A stretch of 64,000 nucleotides of DNA. It comes from Gammaproteobacteria bacterium. Lineage in GTDB: Bacteria > Pseudomonadota > Gammaproteobacteria > Steroidobacterales > Woeseiaceae. Below, piece by piece: positions 45,990-55,033 of the stretch (within the stretch, counting starts at the first letter, position 1; every line of letters begins with the position of its first letter). The stretch is from the NCBI GenBank assembly GCA_029862045.1, contig JAOTYE010000006.1:119619-183618 (forward strand). Direction: 5' to 3'. Made by a program: the position numbers and the translations under genes. The notes beneath the pieces are model-generated. The model worked only from the letters and a program-made list of their open reading frames with translations. It was not told where the DNA came from and ran no database searches.

Positions 45990-46291
45990 AAAAACTAACG
46001 GCATCAGAATCGCTCGTCACGATCAATCACTTCAAGAACGTGCTTGAGAGTGAGGGTATCGCCTGCCGAATCAAGAACGAGCACCTTGGTTCGATTATTG
46101 GCGAGATGCCAACTGTCGAAGTCTGGCCGGAGCTCTGGGTGGTCAACGATCTCGACTACGACCGCGCCAGACAGCTGATAGACGCGAGCATTACGGATGA
46201 AAGCCCGCAAGCATCATGGAACTGCCGCAAGTGTGGCGAGGAAAACGAAGGTCAGTTCGCTGCGTGCTGGAACTGCGGCGCTAGTCTGTAG
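45986..46291 (+). CDS. DUF2007 domain protein with C-terminal zinc ribbon
   Basis: A 101-residue protein. Residues 8-68 match the DUF2007 'putative signal transducing' fold (NHFKNVLESEGIACRIKNEHLGS, then VWPELWVVNDLDYDRARQLID). The tail has two CxxC pairs (CRKCGEE and CWNCGAS), a zinc-ribbon-like end. It starts in an ATGA overlap with trpA, so it is translated as the eighth cistron of the trp operon. Its function, and any link to tryptophan, are unknown. Confidence 0.8.
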   Translation: MKKLTASESLVTINHFKNVLESEGIACRIKNEHLGSIIGEMPTVEVWPELWVVNDLDYDRARQLIDASITDESPQASWNCRKCGEENEGQFAACWNCGASL

Positions 46292-46301
46292 GCGCGACTT
46301 T

Positions 46302-46382
46302 AGCCGCGACCGCGACATTGCTCACCTTCATGGCTCGCTACGCTGCGCTTTACTTCCGGTGAACAACGTCCCGGACGCGGCC
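46302..46382 (+). repeat. Dispersed inverted-repeat element, copy D
   Basis: Arms at 46302-46326 and 46358-46382 pair over about 25 bases with a few mismatches. The pairs next to the core are CACC/GGTG, where copies B and C have TATC/GATA, a compensated change. The core is at 46329-46358. It lies between the convergent trpA-DUF2007 end and the GGDEF/EAL gene, whose stop codon begins one base after the right arm. Confidence 0.85.
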
Positions 46383-48491
46383 TTAAGGCATTCCTCTGGC
46401 TAACAACCGCGTTCCCGCGATTTCGCTACGGAGGATTGCGGAAACCTTCTCGGGCTGAATCGGCCGGCTGATCAAGAAACCCTGTGCGAGATCGCAGTTG
46501 CAGCTCCTGAGGAACTCGAGCTGGGTCAGTGTATCGACACCCTCTGCGGCAACCTCGATATCGAGGCCTCGCGCCATCGCAATAGCGGCGCGAATGATCC
46601 GTTGGTGACTGTTGTTCTCATCTACGTCTGCAATGAGTGACTGATCCAGCACGAAACTATCGATAAACCCGTTATCGAGCGACTCAAACGAAACGTCGCG
46701 CGTACCGAAGTGATCGAGCGATATGCGTACGCCGAGCTTGCGCAACGCCTGTAGTGTTTTGAGTTCCGACGTCCGTTTGCGAACGATATCGCCATCCCCG
46801 ATTTCGAGTTCGATACAACCAGGATCGATCGCCGTATTCTCGAGCGATTTGGCGACGGTCTCGACAAGCCGTAGATGCATGAGTTGTTGCGACGAAAGAT
46901 TTATGGCAATCGACAGGTCGGGCAATTCGAACTGACGCTGCCAGGCGGCAAGCTGCCGGCAAGCCGTTGCAATGACCCACTCGCCGGCCGAGTGAATCAG
47001 CCCACTGCTTTCGAGAATGGGCAGAAACCGCGCGGGGGGCAGCAATCCGAAGCGCGGATGCCGCCAACGCAACAGTGCTTCAAGGCCAATGAGGCGGCCT
47101 GTCGCAAGATCAATGCGCGGTTGGTAATGCAAGGTGAATTCACCGCGAACCAGCGCGTGGCGCAACCCGACTTCAAGCTCCTCGCGTTGTTCGAGCTTGG
47201 TGTTTAGTGCGTGCGAGTAGTACTGGAACCGTCCGCCGCCGCGTTTTTTCGCTTCGTACATTGCGAGATCGGCGGCTTTGATCAGACGATCCGCAGCTTC
47301 TCCGGAATCCGGGAAGATTGCGATACCGATACTCGGCGTTGCATAGACTTCACTATTGCCGATGTCGTACTTTTCCGACAACACGAGCAACAGCTTTTGT
47401 GCTGCGGCGCCCGCGTTGCCCGAATCACCGAAATCTTCGAGGCAAACAACGAATTCATCACCGCCCCAACGTCCCGAGAAATCACCGATGCGCAGGTTTT
47501 TACGCAAGCGGCCCGCGACTTGACGCAGCAGGCTGTCGCCAATGTCGTGACCCAGAGTGTCGTTGACAGACTTGAAGCGATCGAGGTCGATGAACAATAC
47601 GGCGAGCGGTGCAGACTTGCGTTGGCTGCGGCCGATGGCCCTGGCCAATTGCTCGGTGAATAAGGCCCGGTTTGGCAGGTTCGTGAGTTCGTCGTACTGG
47701 GCGAGCTTCTCGAGTTCACTCGTTTTCTTCGCTGCATCGGTAATATCGCGGAAAGTGATTACGCCGCCGACGAGTTCGCGATTGCCATCGTAGAGACCCT
47801 GGCCATTAATCGACAGCATCGTGTCAGGTTGCTCGGGCACCCGGTAAATTGCGACCTGATTGGTGAATTTTTCGCCGCTTCGCGCGCGGACGAGCGGCAG
47901 ATCCGCTGAATTCGGATAATTGTTGCCGTCGCCATCAATGCAGGCAAACATCTGGCCCCAGGTCGTATCGGGCTGCATACGCGGCCCCAGACCGAGAATT
48001 GTGCGTGCAGCAGGATTGATGTCGAGAACGTGCCCCTGCTGATCGACGACGATCACGCCGTCATTGATATTGCGCAGAATCGACAGCACCGTGACATCAG
48101 TATCCGACAGGCGGTGTTGCAGCCGATGCCGCTGCACGGCGTGCTCGAAAACGGCTTCCTGACCCTCGACCGTAATATCATCGACACATATATACGCTTG
48201 CGCACCCGCTCGCACGGCAGCAATTCCGCGGTGTTCGCGTGCCTTCGTCGTCAATGCAATAACAGGGTGATCCTGGAGCGAGTTGGTCAGTTCGGCAAGC
48301 GTCTGCCCGGACAGGGCGATCGTCGGCCCCGCTTCGAGCAAAACGAGATCGATAACTGACGGGGCATCGGCAGGTATCGCCAGCTTCGCTGAGCGCGTCA
48401 GCAAAGCGCAGAAAGGAAGAGTTTCAAGTTCGCTCAGATAGTCAGCAGCGAATTCACCGCGGCCGAGATAAAGGATGGAGTGCCCTGCCAT
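46383..48491 (-). CDS. GGDEF/EAL domain protein with degenerate receiver and EAL domains
   Basis: A 702-residue cytosolic signalling protein, starting MAGHSILYLG at 48491. Order: a receiver-like domain (about 1-120) in which the phospho-acceptor Asp is Glu (LVLLEAGP) and the conserved Lys is lost; a PAS domain (about 140-250); a GGDEF domain with an intact GRWGGDEFVV motif near 385; and an EAL domain (about 440-695). EAL keeps LEALLRW, NLSSQQ and AAEGVDT. It has LDHFGT for DDFGT and VLD for KID, so two catalytic residues are replaced. It is probably a diguanylate cyclase whose EAL part binds or senses c-di-GMP. The 'pseudo-receiver' call is inference. Confidence 0.88.
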   Translation of the reverse strand: MAGHSILYLGRGEFAADYLSELETLPFCALLTRSAKLAIPADAPSVIDLVLLEAGPTIALSGQTLAELTNSLQDHPVIALTTKAREHRGIAAVRAGAQAYICVDDITVEGQEAVFEHAVQRHRLQHRLSDTDVTVLSILRNINDGVIVVDQQGHVLDINPAARTILGLGPRMQPDTTWGQMFACIDGDGNNYPNSADLPLVRARSGEKFTNQVAIYRVPEQPDTMLSINGQGLYDGNRELVGGVITFRDITDAAKKTSELEKLAQYDELTNLPNRALFTEQLARAIGRSQRKSAPLAVLFIDLDRFKSVNDTLGHDIGDSLLRQVAGRLRKNLRIGDFSGRWGGDEFVVCLEDFGDSGNAGAAAQKLLLVLSEKYDIGNSEVYATPSIGIAIFPDSGEAADRLIKAADLAMYEAKKRGGGRFQYYSHALNTKLEQREELEVGLRHALVRGEFTLHYQPRIDLATGRLIGLEALLRWRHPRFGLLPPARFLPILESSGLIHSAGEWVIATACRQLAAWQRQFELPDLSIAINLSSQQLMHLRLVETVAKSLENTAIDPGCIELEIGDGDIVRKRTSELKTLQALRKLGVRISLDHFGTRDVSFESLDNGFIDSFVLDQSLIADVDENNSHQRIIRAAIAMARGLDIEVAAEGVDTLTQLEFLRSCNCDLAQGFLISRPIQPEKVSAILRSEIAGTRLLARGMP

Positions 48492-48718
48492 AATTCCTTT
48501 TCTTTTGTGCGCTTCCAGAGGTGGCCGGTGTCGCGACGGGCCAGGCGAATAATACCAGAATCGCGTGCGATGACAGGTGGTTAAGCGACTTTTTGTGTGT
48601 TTTGAGACGCCGACCTTTAAACCAATACCCGACCACGGGCATCCAAATATCAGATAAAGCGGAGAAATGGCCTTTGGAAGCGCTTTTGACGGCAACAGCC
48701 AGCGACTATAGTCCGCAG

Positions 48719-49276
48719 ATGGTTGCTCTGAACAAGCCAGAGATTATGGACGAAGCTGACTGGATAGCCCGGGCGCAGCGGTCGGATACGCGGGCATTTG
48801 AGTCCCTGTATCGCATGCATGTCGACAAAGTCTACGGACTTTGCCTGCGCATGACAGGCAACGTGTCGGAAGCAGAAGATTGCGCGCAGGAAGCATTTAT
48901 CCAGGCCTGGAACAAGCTCGACAGGTTCCGCGGTGACAGCGCATTTGCAACCTGGCTGCACCGAATCGCCGTTAACGCAGTGCTCGGCAGGATGCGGAAG
49001 TCGAAACGGGAGCAGGACCGCATTCAGGTCGCGATGGAGACGTTATCGTCACCCGCGTCCATAGCTGACACGGGTGAGCTACGTGACCTGTCCGATGCAG
49101 TGGACAGGCTCCCGGAGGGTGCAAGACATGTATTCGTGCTGTTTTCGGTATATGGCTACAGCCATGACGAGGCCAGCAAAATGCTCGGCATCGCACCGGG
49201 AACGAGCAAGGCACAGTTACACAGAGCGCGTCGACTATTGGCGCAGCAATTGAAGACAGAAGGGTTTGAGGTATGA
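48719..49276 (+). CDS. ECF RNA polymerase sigma factor (RpoE-like)
   Basis: Sigma-70 family regulator. Region 2 spans AFESLYRMHVDKVYGLCLRMTGNVSEAEDCAQEAFIQAW, near residues 25-65, and region 4 spans LPEGARHVFVLFSVYGYSHDEASKMLGIAPGTSKAQLHRAR, near 135-175. It lacks region 3. The ATG at 48719 gives 185 residues; a TTG at 48674, nine bases after GGAG, would add 15, and an ATG at 48746 would shorten it. It overlaps the next gene by four bases; that gene is its likely anti-sigma factor. Confidence 0.92.
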   Translation: MVALNKPEIMDEADWIARAQRSDTRAFESLYRMHVDKVYGLCLRMTGNVSEAEDCAQEAFIQAWNKLDRFRGDSAFATWLHRIAVNAVLGRMRKSKREQDRIQVAMETLSSPASIADTGELRDLSDAVDRLPEGARHVFVLFSVYGYSHDEASKMLGIAPGTSKAQLHRARRLLAQQLKTEGFEV

Positions 49277-49824
49277 GCCAAATCGACCGAGATGACAAAC
49301 TGATCACAGCGGCGAGTGCGTTGTCGACCGAAATCAGCCCCGAGCAGGATTTGTGGCCGGGCATAGCCGAAGCGATTGCACGACCGCAGCGATCGCGATG
49401 GATACCCGTCTTTGCGCAGGCAGCGGCCGTTGTTCTGTTGATAGGGGCGTCATCGAGCCTGACCTACTTCGCCGTTAAAGATCAGCAACAGATTATCGAA
49501 GTGGTTCCGTCAGGGCTTGTATTCGAGCAAGCATCCTTCGGCGGCCGCTATGCGCTCGGCGTGGATTACCAGGAAGCTCGCGGCGATCTTGCTGCACAGC
49601 TTGATGTTGAGCTTGCGAGGTTGTCACCGGAAGCGCGCGAAGAGGTTGAACTGAACTTGTCAATGATTCGTGGCGCAATTGCGCAGATCAATGAGGCGAT
49701 GAAGGATGCGCCGGACAATGCGCTGTTGCAGGAATTATTGGTGCAGACGTATCGCGAAGAGCTGGCGTTGATGCAAAGAGTTGGCGGCCTGACACAACAT
49801 GTCATGTCACGAAAAGATATCTAG
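49273..49824 (+). CDS. Probable membrane anti-sigma factor
   Basis: A 183-residue single-pass membrane protein. A cytoplasmic part (residues 1-44) with EQDLWPGIAEAIARP is followed by one helix (about 46-67, QAAAVVLLIGASSSLTYFAV) and a periplasmic helical domain rich in Glu and Leu (LAAQLDVELARLSPEAREEVELNLSMI). No His-x3-Cys-x2-Cys zinc anti-sigma motif is present. The role is inferred from position directly after the ECF gene and from topology. Confidence 0.7.
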   Translation: MSQIDRDDKLITAASALSTEISPEQDLWPGIAEAIARPQRSRWIPVFAQAAAVVLLIGASSSLTYFAVKDQQQIIEVVPSGLVFEQASFGGRYALGVDYQEARGDLAAQLDVELARLSPEAREEVELNLSMIRGAIAQINEAMKDAPDNALLQELLVQTYREELALMQRVGGLTQHVMSRKDI

Positions 49825-49859
49825 CGCGCGGCAATACGCTGCGTGAAAAGAGGTGAGTC

Positions 49860-50750
49860 ATGAACAAATCCATTCTTAAATACTTGATCGTATTTTTTGG
49901 CACCGCGCTGGCATTGTCAGTAAGCGCTGAAGAGGTCAATGAGTCGATTGATGCCGCATCGAATGGCCAAGTCGAGATCATCAACATCTCGGGCTCAATC
50001 GAGGTGTATGGCTGGTCGCGTAACAGCGTCGAAGTGACGGGAGATCTTGGCGATAAGGTCGAGGAACTGATCCTGGAGCGCAATGGTGACAAGGTACTGG
50101 TTAAGGTCAAGGTGCCGCGCAACAGCGGCCATAACATCGCCAGTGATCTTACCGTTCGCGTGCCGGCGGCAAGCTCACTCGATGTGTCGGCAGTAAGCGC
50201 AGATATCAATGTTGAGGATGTGACGGGTGAGCAGAATTTGCACACAGTCAGCGGTGACGTTGATACTGAAGTGAGCGACAATGATCTGTCAGCTGAAACA
50301 GTCAGCGGCGATATCGAGGTTACCGGTGAAGGCAAGGACGCCGAGACATCGACGCATACGGTATCGGGAGATGTGACCCTGTTTCGAACCGCTGGTGCGG
50401 TTGCCGCAGAGACGGTTAGCGGCGACGTCATTTTGGATGAGGGATCTTTCGACCGCGCAGCGTTGCAGACTGTAAACGGCGATGTCATTTTCCAGGCCGA
50501 GCTTCGCAAAGGCGGCAAGCTGAATGTCGAGACGGTCAACGGAGATGTGGACGTGCTGTTTAGCAGCGACGTATCGGCGAAGTTTGATGTCGAGACGTTT
50601 AACGGGGACATCGACAATTGCTTCGGTCCCAAGGCGGAACGCACAAGCAAGTACGCGCCGGGCCTGGAGCTGAGCTTCAGTGTGGGTGATGGTGATGGTC
50701 GTGTCGTAATGTCGACGTTGAACGGCGATATGGACATCTGCAACAAGTAG
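49860..50750 (+). CDS. Exported DUF4097 beta-helix protein
   Basis: A 296-residue protein with a signal peptide ending near SVSAEE at residue 23. The rest is a repeated beta-strand ladder: about eight copies of a T-V-S/N-G-D-V/I motif spaced by 17-25 residues (for example HTVSGDVDTE, ETVSGDIEVT, QTVNGDVIFQ, STLNGDMDIC). This is the DUF4097/putative adhesin fold, a right-handed beta-helix. A GAGGTGA site precedes the ATG. It is the third gene of the ECF module and probably its output or its periplasmic sensor. Confidence 0.85.
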   Translation: MNKSILKYLIVFFGTALALSVSAEEVNESIDAASNGQVEIINISGSIEVYGWSRNSVEVTGDLGDKVEELILERNGDKVLVKVKVPRNSGHNIASDLTVRVPAASSLDVSAVSADINVEDVTGEQNLHTVSGDVDTEVSDNDLSAETVSGDIEVTGEGKDAETSTHTVSGDVTLFRTAGAVAAETVSGDVILDEGSFDRAALQTVNGDVIFQAELRKGGKLNVETVNGDVDVLFSSDVSAKFDVETFNGDIDNCFGPKAERTSKYAPGLELSFSVGDGDGRVVMSTLNGDMDICNK

Positions 50751-50766
50751 CAACGGTCGCCGGAGG

Positions 50767-50793
50767 GGCTGCGTGCCCCCACGGCACGCAGCC
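50767..50793 (+). terminator. Strong 11-bp hairpin after the DUF4097 gene
   Basis: GGCTGCGTGCC and GGCACGCAGCC are a perfect inverted repeat around a CCCAC loop, 16 bases after the stop. No run of T follows, so it is either a rho-independent terminator lacking a tail, an mRNA 3' end protector, or a DNA palindrome. It separates the ECF module from asmA. Confidence 0.55.
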
Positions 50794-50845
50794 AGCGGGC
50801 GACTGATTTGATACCCTAGACGGCCCGCACTCCGGAGCCGCGTCA

Positions 50846-52912
50846 ATGGGCGGTCTACGCAACAAGGTAGTCTTTCTGATCCTCGGCATCGTGGCGGTGC
50901 TTGTCATCGCCGCGATTGCCTTTGTATTGCTGTTCGACCCCAACGATTTTCGCGAGGACATTGCAGCTGAAGTGCAGCGCAAGACCGGGCGCGAACTCGT
51001 GATCGAGGGAGATCTCGAACTAAGCCTGTTCCCGTGGCTCGCGATTAACGTTGGCAAGACCACGCTCGGCAACGCGCCCGGGTTTGGTGACGAGCCGTTC
51101 GCAAGTTTCGAACAGGCCCGGCTGAGCGTGCGCGTCCTGCCGATGCTGTTACACCGCAAAGTGGCTGTTGGCACGGCAACGCTTGACACGTTGCAGCTGA
51201 ATCTTGCCGTTGCGAGCAGTGGCCGCAGTAACTGGCAGGACCTGATCGAGGCCAGTGAGGCGGAAGCCGAAGCGAGCGGTGTCAGCGATACAGCCGATGG
51301 CAGCCCTGCAACGCTTGATATTGCGAACATCGATATCTCGGATGCGTCTATCAGCTACAGCGACGCGCAGATCGGAGAAAGCTACCGGTTGACCAACTTC
51401 AATTTGGACTCGGGCCATGTTGCGCGCGGTAAGCCGATTTCGCTTGAGGGCGGCTTCGATTTTGAATTGCAGCCGGCCGATCTGGCAGGTGACTTTGCGA
51501 TCGAGACTGTGATGACGCTCGACGGTGAGGCAGGCACGGTTGGCTTTTCGGATACCGGGATCACGGTCCTGGGCGTCGATATGTCCGTGGACGTGGAGCC
51601 ATTCTCATATATTGATGAGGCGTCACCGGTTGCAACCATTGCAGTCGATGCGTTTTCGTTAAAGACGCTGATGCACAGACTCAATATCGAAGCACCGGTC
51701 ACGGCAGATCCCGATGCGCTCGGGAAGATCATTCTGGATGCGCGCGCAGTCTTGACACCGGCCGCAATGACATTGACTGACCTGGAACTTGTCGTTGATG
51801 ACACGACATTCACTGGCGAGCTTTCATTCGCGCGTGATGTTGCAGGGACGATCAGCATGGATCTCGCTGGCGACTCCATAAACCTGGGTCGCTATATGGC
51901 ACCTGCCGAGGAGTCCGGGGGCGGTGGTGGTGATGCCGTTCCGGTCGAAATTCCGGCCGACCTGATTCGGACGCTAAACGTGCGGGGCGGTTTGACCATG
52001 GCGGAAGCCTGGCTTAGCGGCATGAAGTTCGAAAATGCAAAACTGGGATTGAAAGCGGCGAACGGCGACATGCGGCTGCATCCGATATCGGCGGATTTCT
52101 TCGGTGGCACCTACGAGGGCGACGTGCGCATCAACGTTGCCGGCAAAACACCCGTCTTGTCGGTTAACGAGAATGTCAGCCAAGTGAACCTCGGCTCCCT
52201 CGCGGTAGCAATGTTCGAGCAGGAGAACATTACGGGTACGATCAATGGTTCATTCCGGCTGAGCGGGCGGGGCGACGACCTCACCGCGATTCAGCGCAGC
52301 CTGACCGGCAGCATGTCCATGGAGTTGCTGGACGGCGCCTGGGAAGGTACCGACGTCTGGTACGAGCTACGGCGTGCGCGTGCGTTGTACAAACAGGAAC
52401 CGGCGCCTGAGCCTGAGCTTCCGGCCCGCACCGAATTCAGCACGGTTCGGGCCACGGGGCCAGTGACCGACGGCGTATTTCGCAATGATGATTTACTTGC
52501 CGAGCTGCCATTCATGCAGCTAACCGGCAAGGGCACCGTCGATTTCGCCGCGGCGGAAATTGATTATCGAATGACAGCGCGAATTCTCGAGCGCCCGGAG
52601 TTTGCGCAGGACGCCACCGAGGAGGAACTCGAGGAGTTCACCGAGGCGGTTATTCCATTAAAGATCACCGGGCCGCTCGCCGATCCGTCGATCAAGCCCG
52701 ATGTCGAAGGAATGCTCAAAAAAGAAGTAGAAAAAGAGATTAAAAAGCGCTTGTTCGACAAACTGCTCGGCGGTCGTGATGAGCCCGAGGTCGAACCGGA
52801 AGGCGAACCAACGGAAGCGCAGCCGGAAAGCGAACCAGCGGAAGCGCAGCCGGAAGAGAAGAGTGACAGGGACAAGCTCAAAGACAGGCTAAAAGACCTG
52901 ATCGGGGATTGA
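50846..52912 (+). CDS. asmA: AsmA family envelope protein
   Basis: A 688-residue protein with one N-terminal membrane helix (about 7-30) and a large periplasmic beta-rich repeat domain, as in AsmA/YhdP-type lipid-bridge proteins thought to move phospholipid to the outer membrane. DFREDIAAEVQRKTGRELVIEGDLELSLFPWLAINVG near residue 35 and the late TGKGTVDFAAAEIDYRMTARI are diagnostic. The tail is a charged linker with a duplicated segment, then KDRLKDLIGD. It ends nine bases before mutY. Confidence 0.9.
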   Translation: MGGLRNKVVFLILGIVAVLVIAAIAFVLLFDPNDFREDIAAEVQRKTGRELVIEGDLELSLFPWLAINVGKTTLGNAPGFGDEPFASFEQARLSVRVLPMLLHRKVAVGTATLDTLQLNLAVASSGRSNWQDLIEASEAEAEASGVSDTADGSPATLDIANIDISDASISYSDAQIGESYRLTNFNLDSGHVARGKPISLEGGFDFELQPADLAGDFAIETVMTLDGEAGTVGFSDTGITVLGVDMSVDVEPFSYIDEASPVATIAVDAFSLKTLMHRLNIEAPVTADPDALGKIILDARAVLTPAAMTLTDLELVVDDTTFTGELSFARDVAGTISMDLAGDSINLGRYMAPAEESGGGGGDAVPVEIPADLIRTLNVRGGLTMAEAWLSGMKFENAKLGLKAANGDMRLHPISADFFGGTYEGDVRINVAGKTPVLSVNENVSQVNLGSLAVAMFEQENITGTINGSFRLSGRGDDLTAIQRSLTGSMSMELLDGAWEGTDVWYELRRARALYKQEPAPEPELPARTEFSTVRATGPVTDGVFRNDDLLAELPFMQLTGKGTVDFAAAEIDYRMTARILERPEFAQDATEEELEEFTEAVIPLKITGPLADPSIKPDVEGMLKKEVEKEIKKRLFDKLLGGRDEPEVEPEGEPTEAQPESEPAEAQPEEKSDRDKLKDRLKDLIGD
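52805..52858 (+). repeat. 27-base tandem duplication within asmA
   Basis: Two adjacent copies of a 27-base unit starting GAACCA(A/G)CGGAAGCGC and ending GCCGGAA followed by three variable bases, in frame. They encode the repeated (S)EP-x-EAQPE segment of the AsmA tail. Only one substitution separates the copies before the last three bases, so the duplication is recent. Length here may vary between strains. Confidence 0.8.
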
Positions 52913-52921
52913 AAAGCCCCA

Positions 52922-53977
52922 ATGAACGATTTCTCCGATAGGGTGCTGTCCTGGTTCGACGAGAACGGGCGCAAAGACCTGCCGTGGCAGAAACCGGACG
53001 CGTATGGCGTCTGGGTTTCCGAAATCATGTTGCAGCAAACGCAGGTGCAGACAGTCATCCCCTATTACGAGCGTTTCATGCAAAGTTTTCCGGATGTTGT
53101 CGCCCTGGCCGACGCGGACCTCGATGCAGTGCTGCACCGCTGGTCGGGTCTTGGCTATTACGCCCGAGCCCGTAATCTGCACGCTGCCGCAGGTATTGTC
53201 CGCGATAAACACGGCGGCGCATTTCCCTCTTCCTTTGAAGACGTTGTCGCGTTGCCCGGCATAGGACGGTCCACTGCCGGAGCGATCCTGTCGCTGGCCT
53301 TCAGTCAGCGGCATGCGATTCTCGACGGCAACGTGAAGCGGGTGCTGGCGAGACACGGCGTGATCGAGGGGTGGCCGGGCAAGAGCGCAGTCGTAAAACA
53401 GCTGTGGCAGGCGGCGGAGCGGCATACGCCGAGTAAGCGTGTCGGCGCGTACACGCAGGCAATCATGGATCTCGGCGCGACTGTGTGTACGCGCAGCAAT
53501 CCAGGTTGCAGCGCGTGCCCGGTCAACGCTGACTGTCAGGCCCTGCAGCACGACGCGATCGAACGGTATCCGGGACGCAAGACGAAGCAAGCAAAACCGC
53601 TCAGGCAGACAACCATGGTGCTCGCAGTCAGCAACGATGCGGTCTATCTCGAGCGACGGCCGGCAGCGGGCATCTGGGGCGGCTTATGGAGCCTGCCCGA
53701 GTTGACCGACGGAGAGGCCGGTGACTGGTGTTGGCAAACCCTGAATAGCCGTAATAGCGGGATCGAACCCTGGGCCACCCTGCGGCACAGTTTCAGCCAC
53801 TTTGACCTGGATATTCAGCCCGTAGTCGTGCGCGTTGCCGGAACGTCGCGTAAAGTTGCGGATGGCGATGATTCGACCTGGTACCGGATTGATGATTCTC
53901 CGCCGGGTGGCATCGCCGCACCGGTACAAAAACTGCTTAATACATTGAAGACGGGTGGTCATGTCCAGAACAGTTAG
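52922..53977 (+). CDS. mutY: A/G-specific adenine glycosylase
   Basis: Removes adenine mispaired with 8-oxoguanine. [10 protein letters not shown] near the N-terminus, [17 protein letters not shown] near residue 37, the helix-hairpin-helix [13 protein letters not shown] near residue 112 with the catalytic Asp in [12 protein letters not shown] and the iron-sulphur Cys set C-x6-C-x2-C-x5-C ([17 protein letters not shown]) near residue 190 are intact. The C-terminal Nudix-like domain recognises 8-oxoG. It has 351 residues and overlaps yggX. Confidence 0.96.
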   Translation: MNDFSDRVLSWFDENGRKDLPWQKPDAYGVWVSEIMLQQTQVQTVIPYYERFMQSFPDVVALADADLDAVLHRWSGLGYYARARNLHAAAGIVRDKHGGAFPSSFEDVVALPGIGRSTAGAILSLAFSQRHAILDGNVKRVLARHGVIEGWPGKSAVVKQLWQAAERHTPSKRVGAYTQAIMDLGATVCTRSNPGCSACPVNADCQALQHDAIERYPGRKTKQAKPLRQTTMVLAVSNDAVYLERRPAAGIWGGLWSLPELTDGEAGDWCWQTLNSRNSGIEPWATLRHSFSHFDLDIQPVVVRVAGTSRKVADGDDSTWYRIDDSPPGGIAAPVQKLLNTLKTGGHVQNS

Positions 53978-54230
53978 CTGCGTAATCCTCGGCGAAGACG
54001 CCGAAGGCCTCGACTATGCGCCCTATCCGGGAGAGCTCGGGCAGCGCATTTATGACAGTGTTTCCAAACAGGCCTGGCAACGCTGGCTTGCACATCAGAC
54101 GATGCTGATCAACGAGTACCGTCTTACACCGATCGAGCCCGATGCGCGCAAGTTTCTCGAAACGGAAATGGAGAAGTTCTTCTTCGGCGCAGGATCGGCG
54201 GCACCGCAGGAGTACGTGCCACCAGAATGA
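53961..54230 (+). CDS. yggX: YggX Fe(II)-trafficking protein
   Basis: An 89-residue protein that protects iron-sulphur clusters from oxidation; it helps keep MutY active in Salmonella. [31 protein letters not shown], with the conserved Cys at residue 7, and [18 protein letters not shown] are diagnostic. The ATG at 53961 lies inside the end of mutY, a conserved mutY-yggX coupling. Confidence 0.95.
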   Translation: MSRTVSCVILGEDAEGLDYAPYPGELGQRIYDSVSKQAWQRWLAHQTMLINEYRLTPIEPDARKFLETEMEKFFFGAGSAAPQEYVPPE

Positions 54231-55030
54231 ACTTCGACGAGATCAGGAGCATTTTGGAGGCGCGGAAGAAGCCCGCGCTGCACCTGAAGCCCACTGGTGC
54301 CTCGCAGGGATTCTCGAAATTTGGTGGTGTTCCCGACGTGCCCGCAGATTTTGCGTGGCCAAACTGGAACGACGCGTCGCTGTCGTTTCTGGCGCAGATC
54401 GACATGGCTGACATCAGTGACCACGACGTGCTGTTGGAACAGCCGAAAGCGGGGCGGTTGTACTTCTTCTACGACCAGGAACAGTCCACATGGGGATTCG
54501 ATCCGGCCGATCGCGACAGTTGGCGAGTCGTGTATGCGCCCGCTGGTGTGCCTGTCGCCACCATGCTGCCGCCGAAGGATGTTGCCGAGGAAGCGATTTA
54601 CGACGAATGCCGCATCGGTTTTCATCCCATCACAACCTACCCGTCTTTTGAGGACCTTAAATTCGACCTCATGGCGGTGCCCGATGATGTGTGGGACGAG
54701 GTCGACGAGTATCGCCGCAAGAACTTTGCAGCGGCGGCATTCCATCAGATCGGCGGCTGGCCCGATCCGGTGCAAAACGGCGAAATGGAGGTACAGTGCC
54801 AACTGGCCGCCAACGGGTTTTATCTCGGTGACAGTAAACCGATCGACGACCCGAAAATCGGGCCGCTTCTGGAGACCGCCGATGACTGGCAGTTGCTGTT
54901 GCAGATCGACACGGACGATGACCTCGGCATGATGTGGGGGGATTGCGGCCTGCTTTATTTCTGGGTTCGCAAGACCGATCTTGCGCAACTGGATTTTTCC
55001 GACGTGTGGATGATCCTGCAGTGCAGCTAG
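54227..55030 (+). CDS. DUF1963 (YwqG-like) protein
   Basis: A cytosolic 267-residue protein. [20 protein letters not shown] near residue 29, [12 protein letters not shown] and [17 protein letters not shown] near residue 80, and [25 protein letters not shown] near residue 222 match the DUF1963/YwqG family. These proteins have no established function. It starts in an ATGA overlap with yggX and converges on egtD. Confidence 0.87.
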   Translation: MNFDEIRSILEARKKPALHLKPTGASQGFSKFGGVPDVPADFAWPNWNDASLSFLAQIDMADISDHDVLLEQPKAGRLYFFYDQEQSTWGFDPADRDSWRVVYAPAGVPVATMLPPKDVAEEAIYDECRIGFHPITTYPSFEDLKFDLMAVPDDVWDEVDEYRRKNFAAAAFHQIGGWPDPVQNGEMEVQCQLAANGFYLGDSKPIDDPKIGPLLETADDWQLLLQIDTDDDLGMMWGDCGLLYFWVRKTDLAQLDFSDVWMILQCS

Positions 55031-55033
55031 CGA

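Noticed and set aside
49802..50782. 326-codon minus-strand frame rich in Ser, Thr and Leu
   Set aside because: It is the reverse of the repeated SGDV-type motifs of the DUF4097 gene, so its repeats are mirrored.
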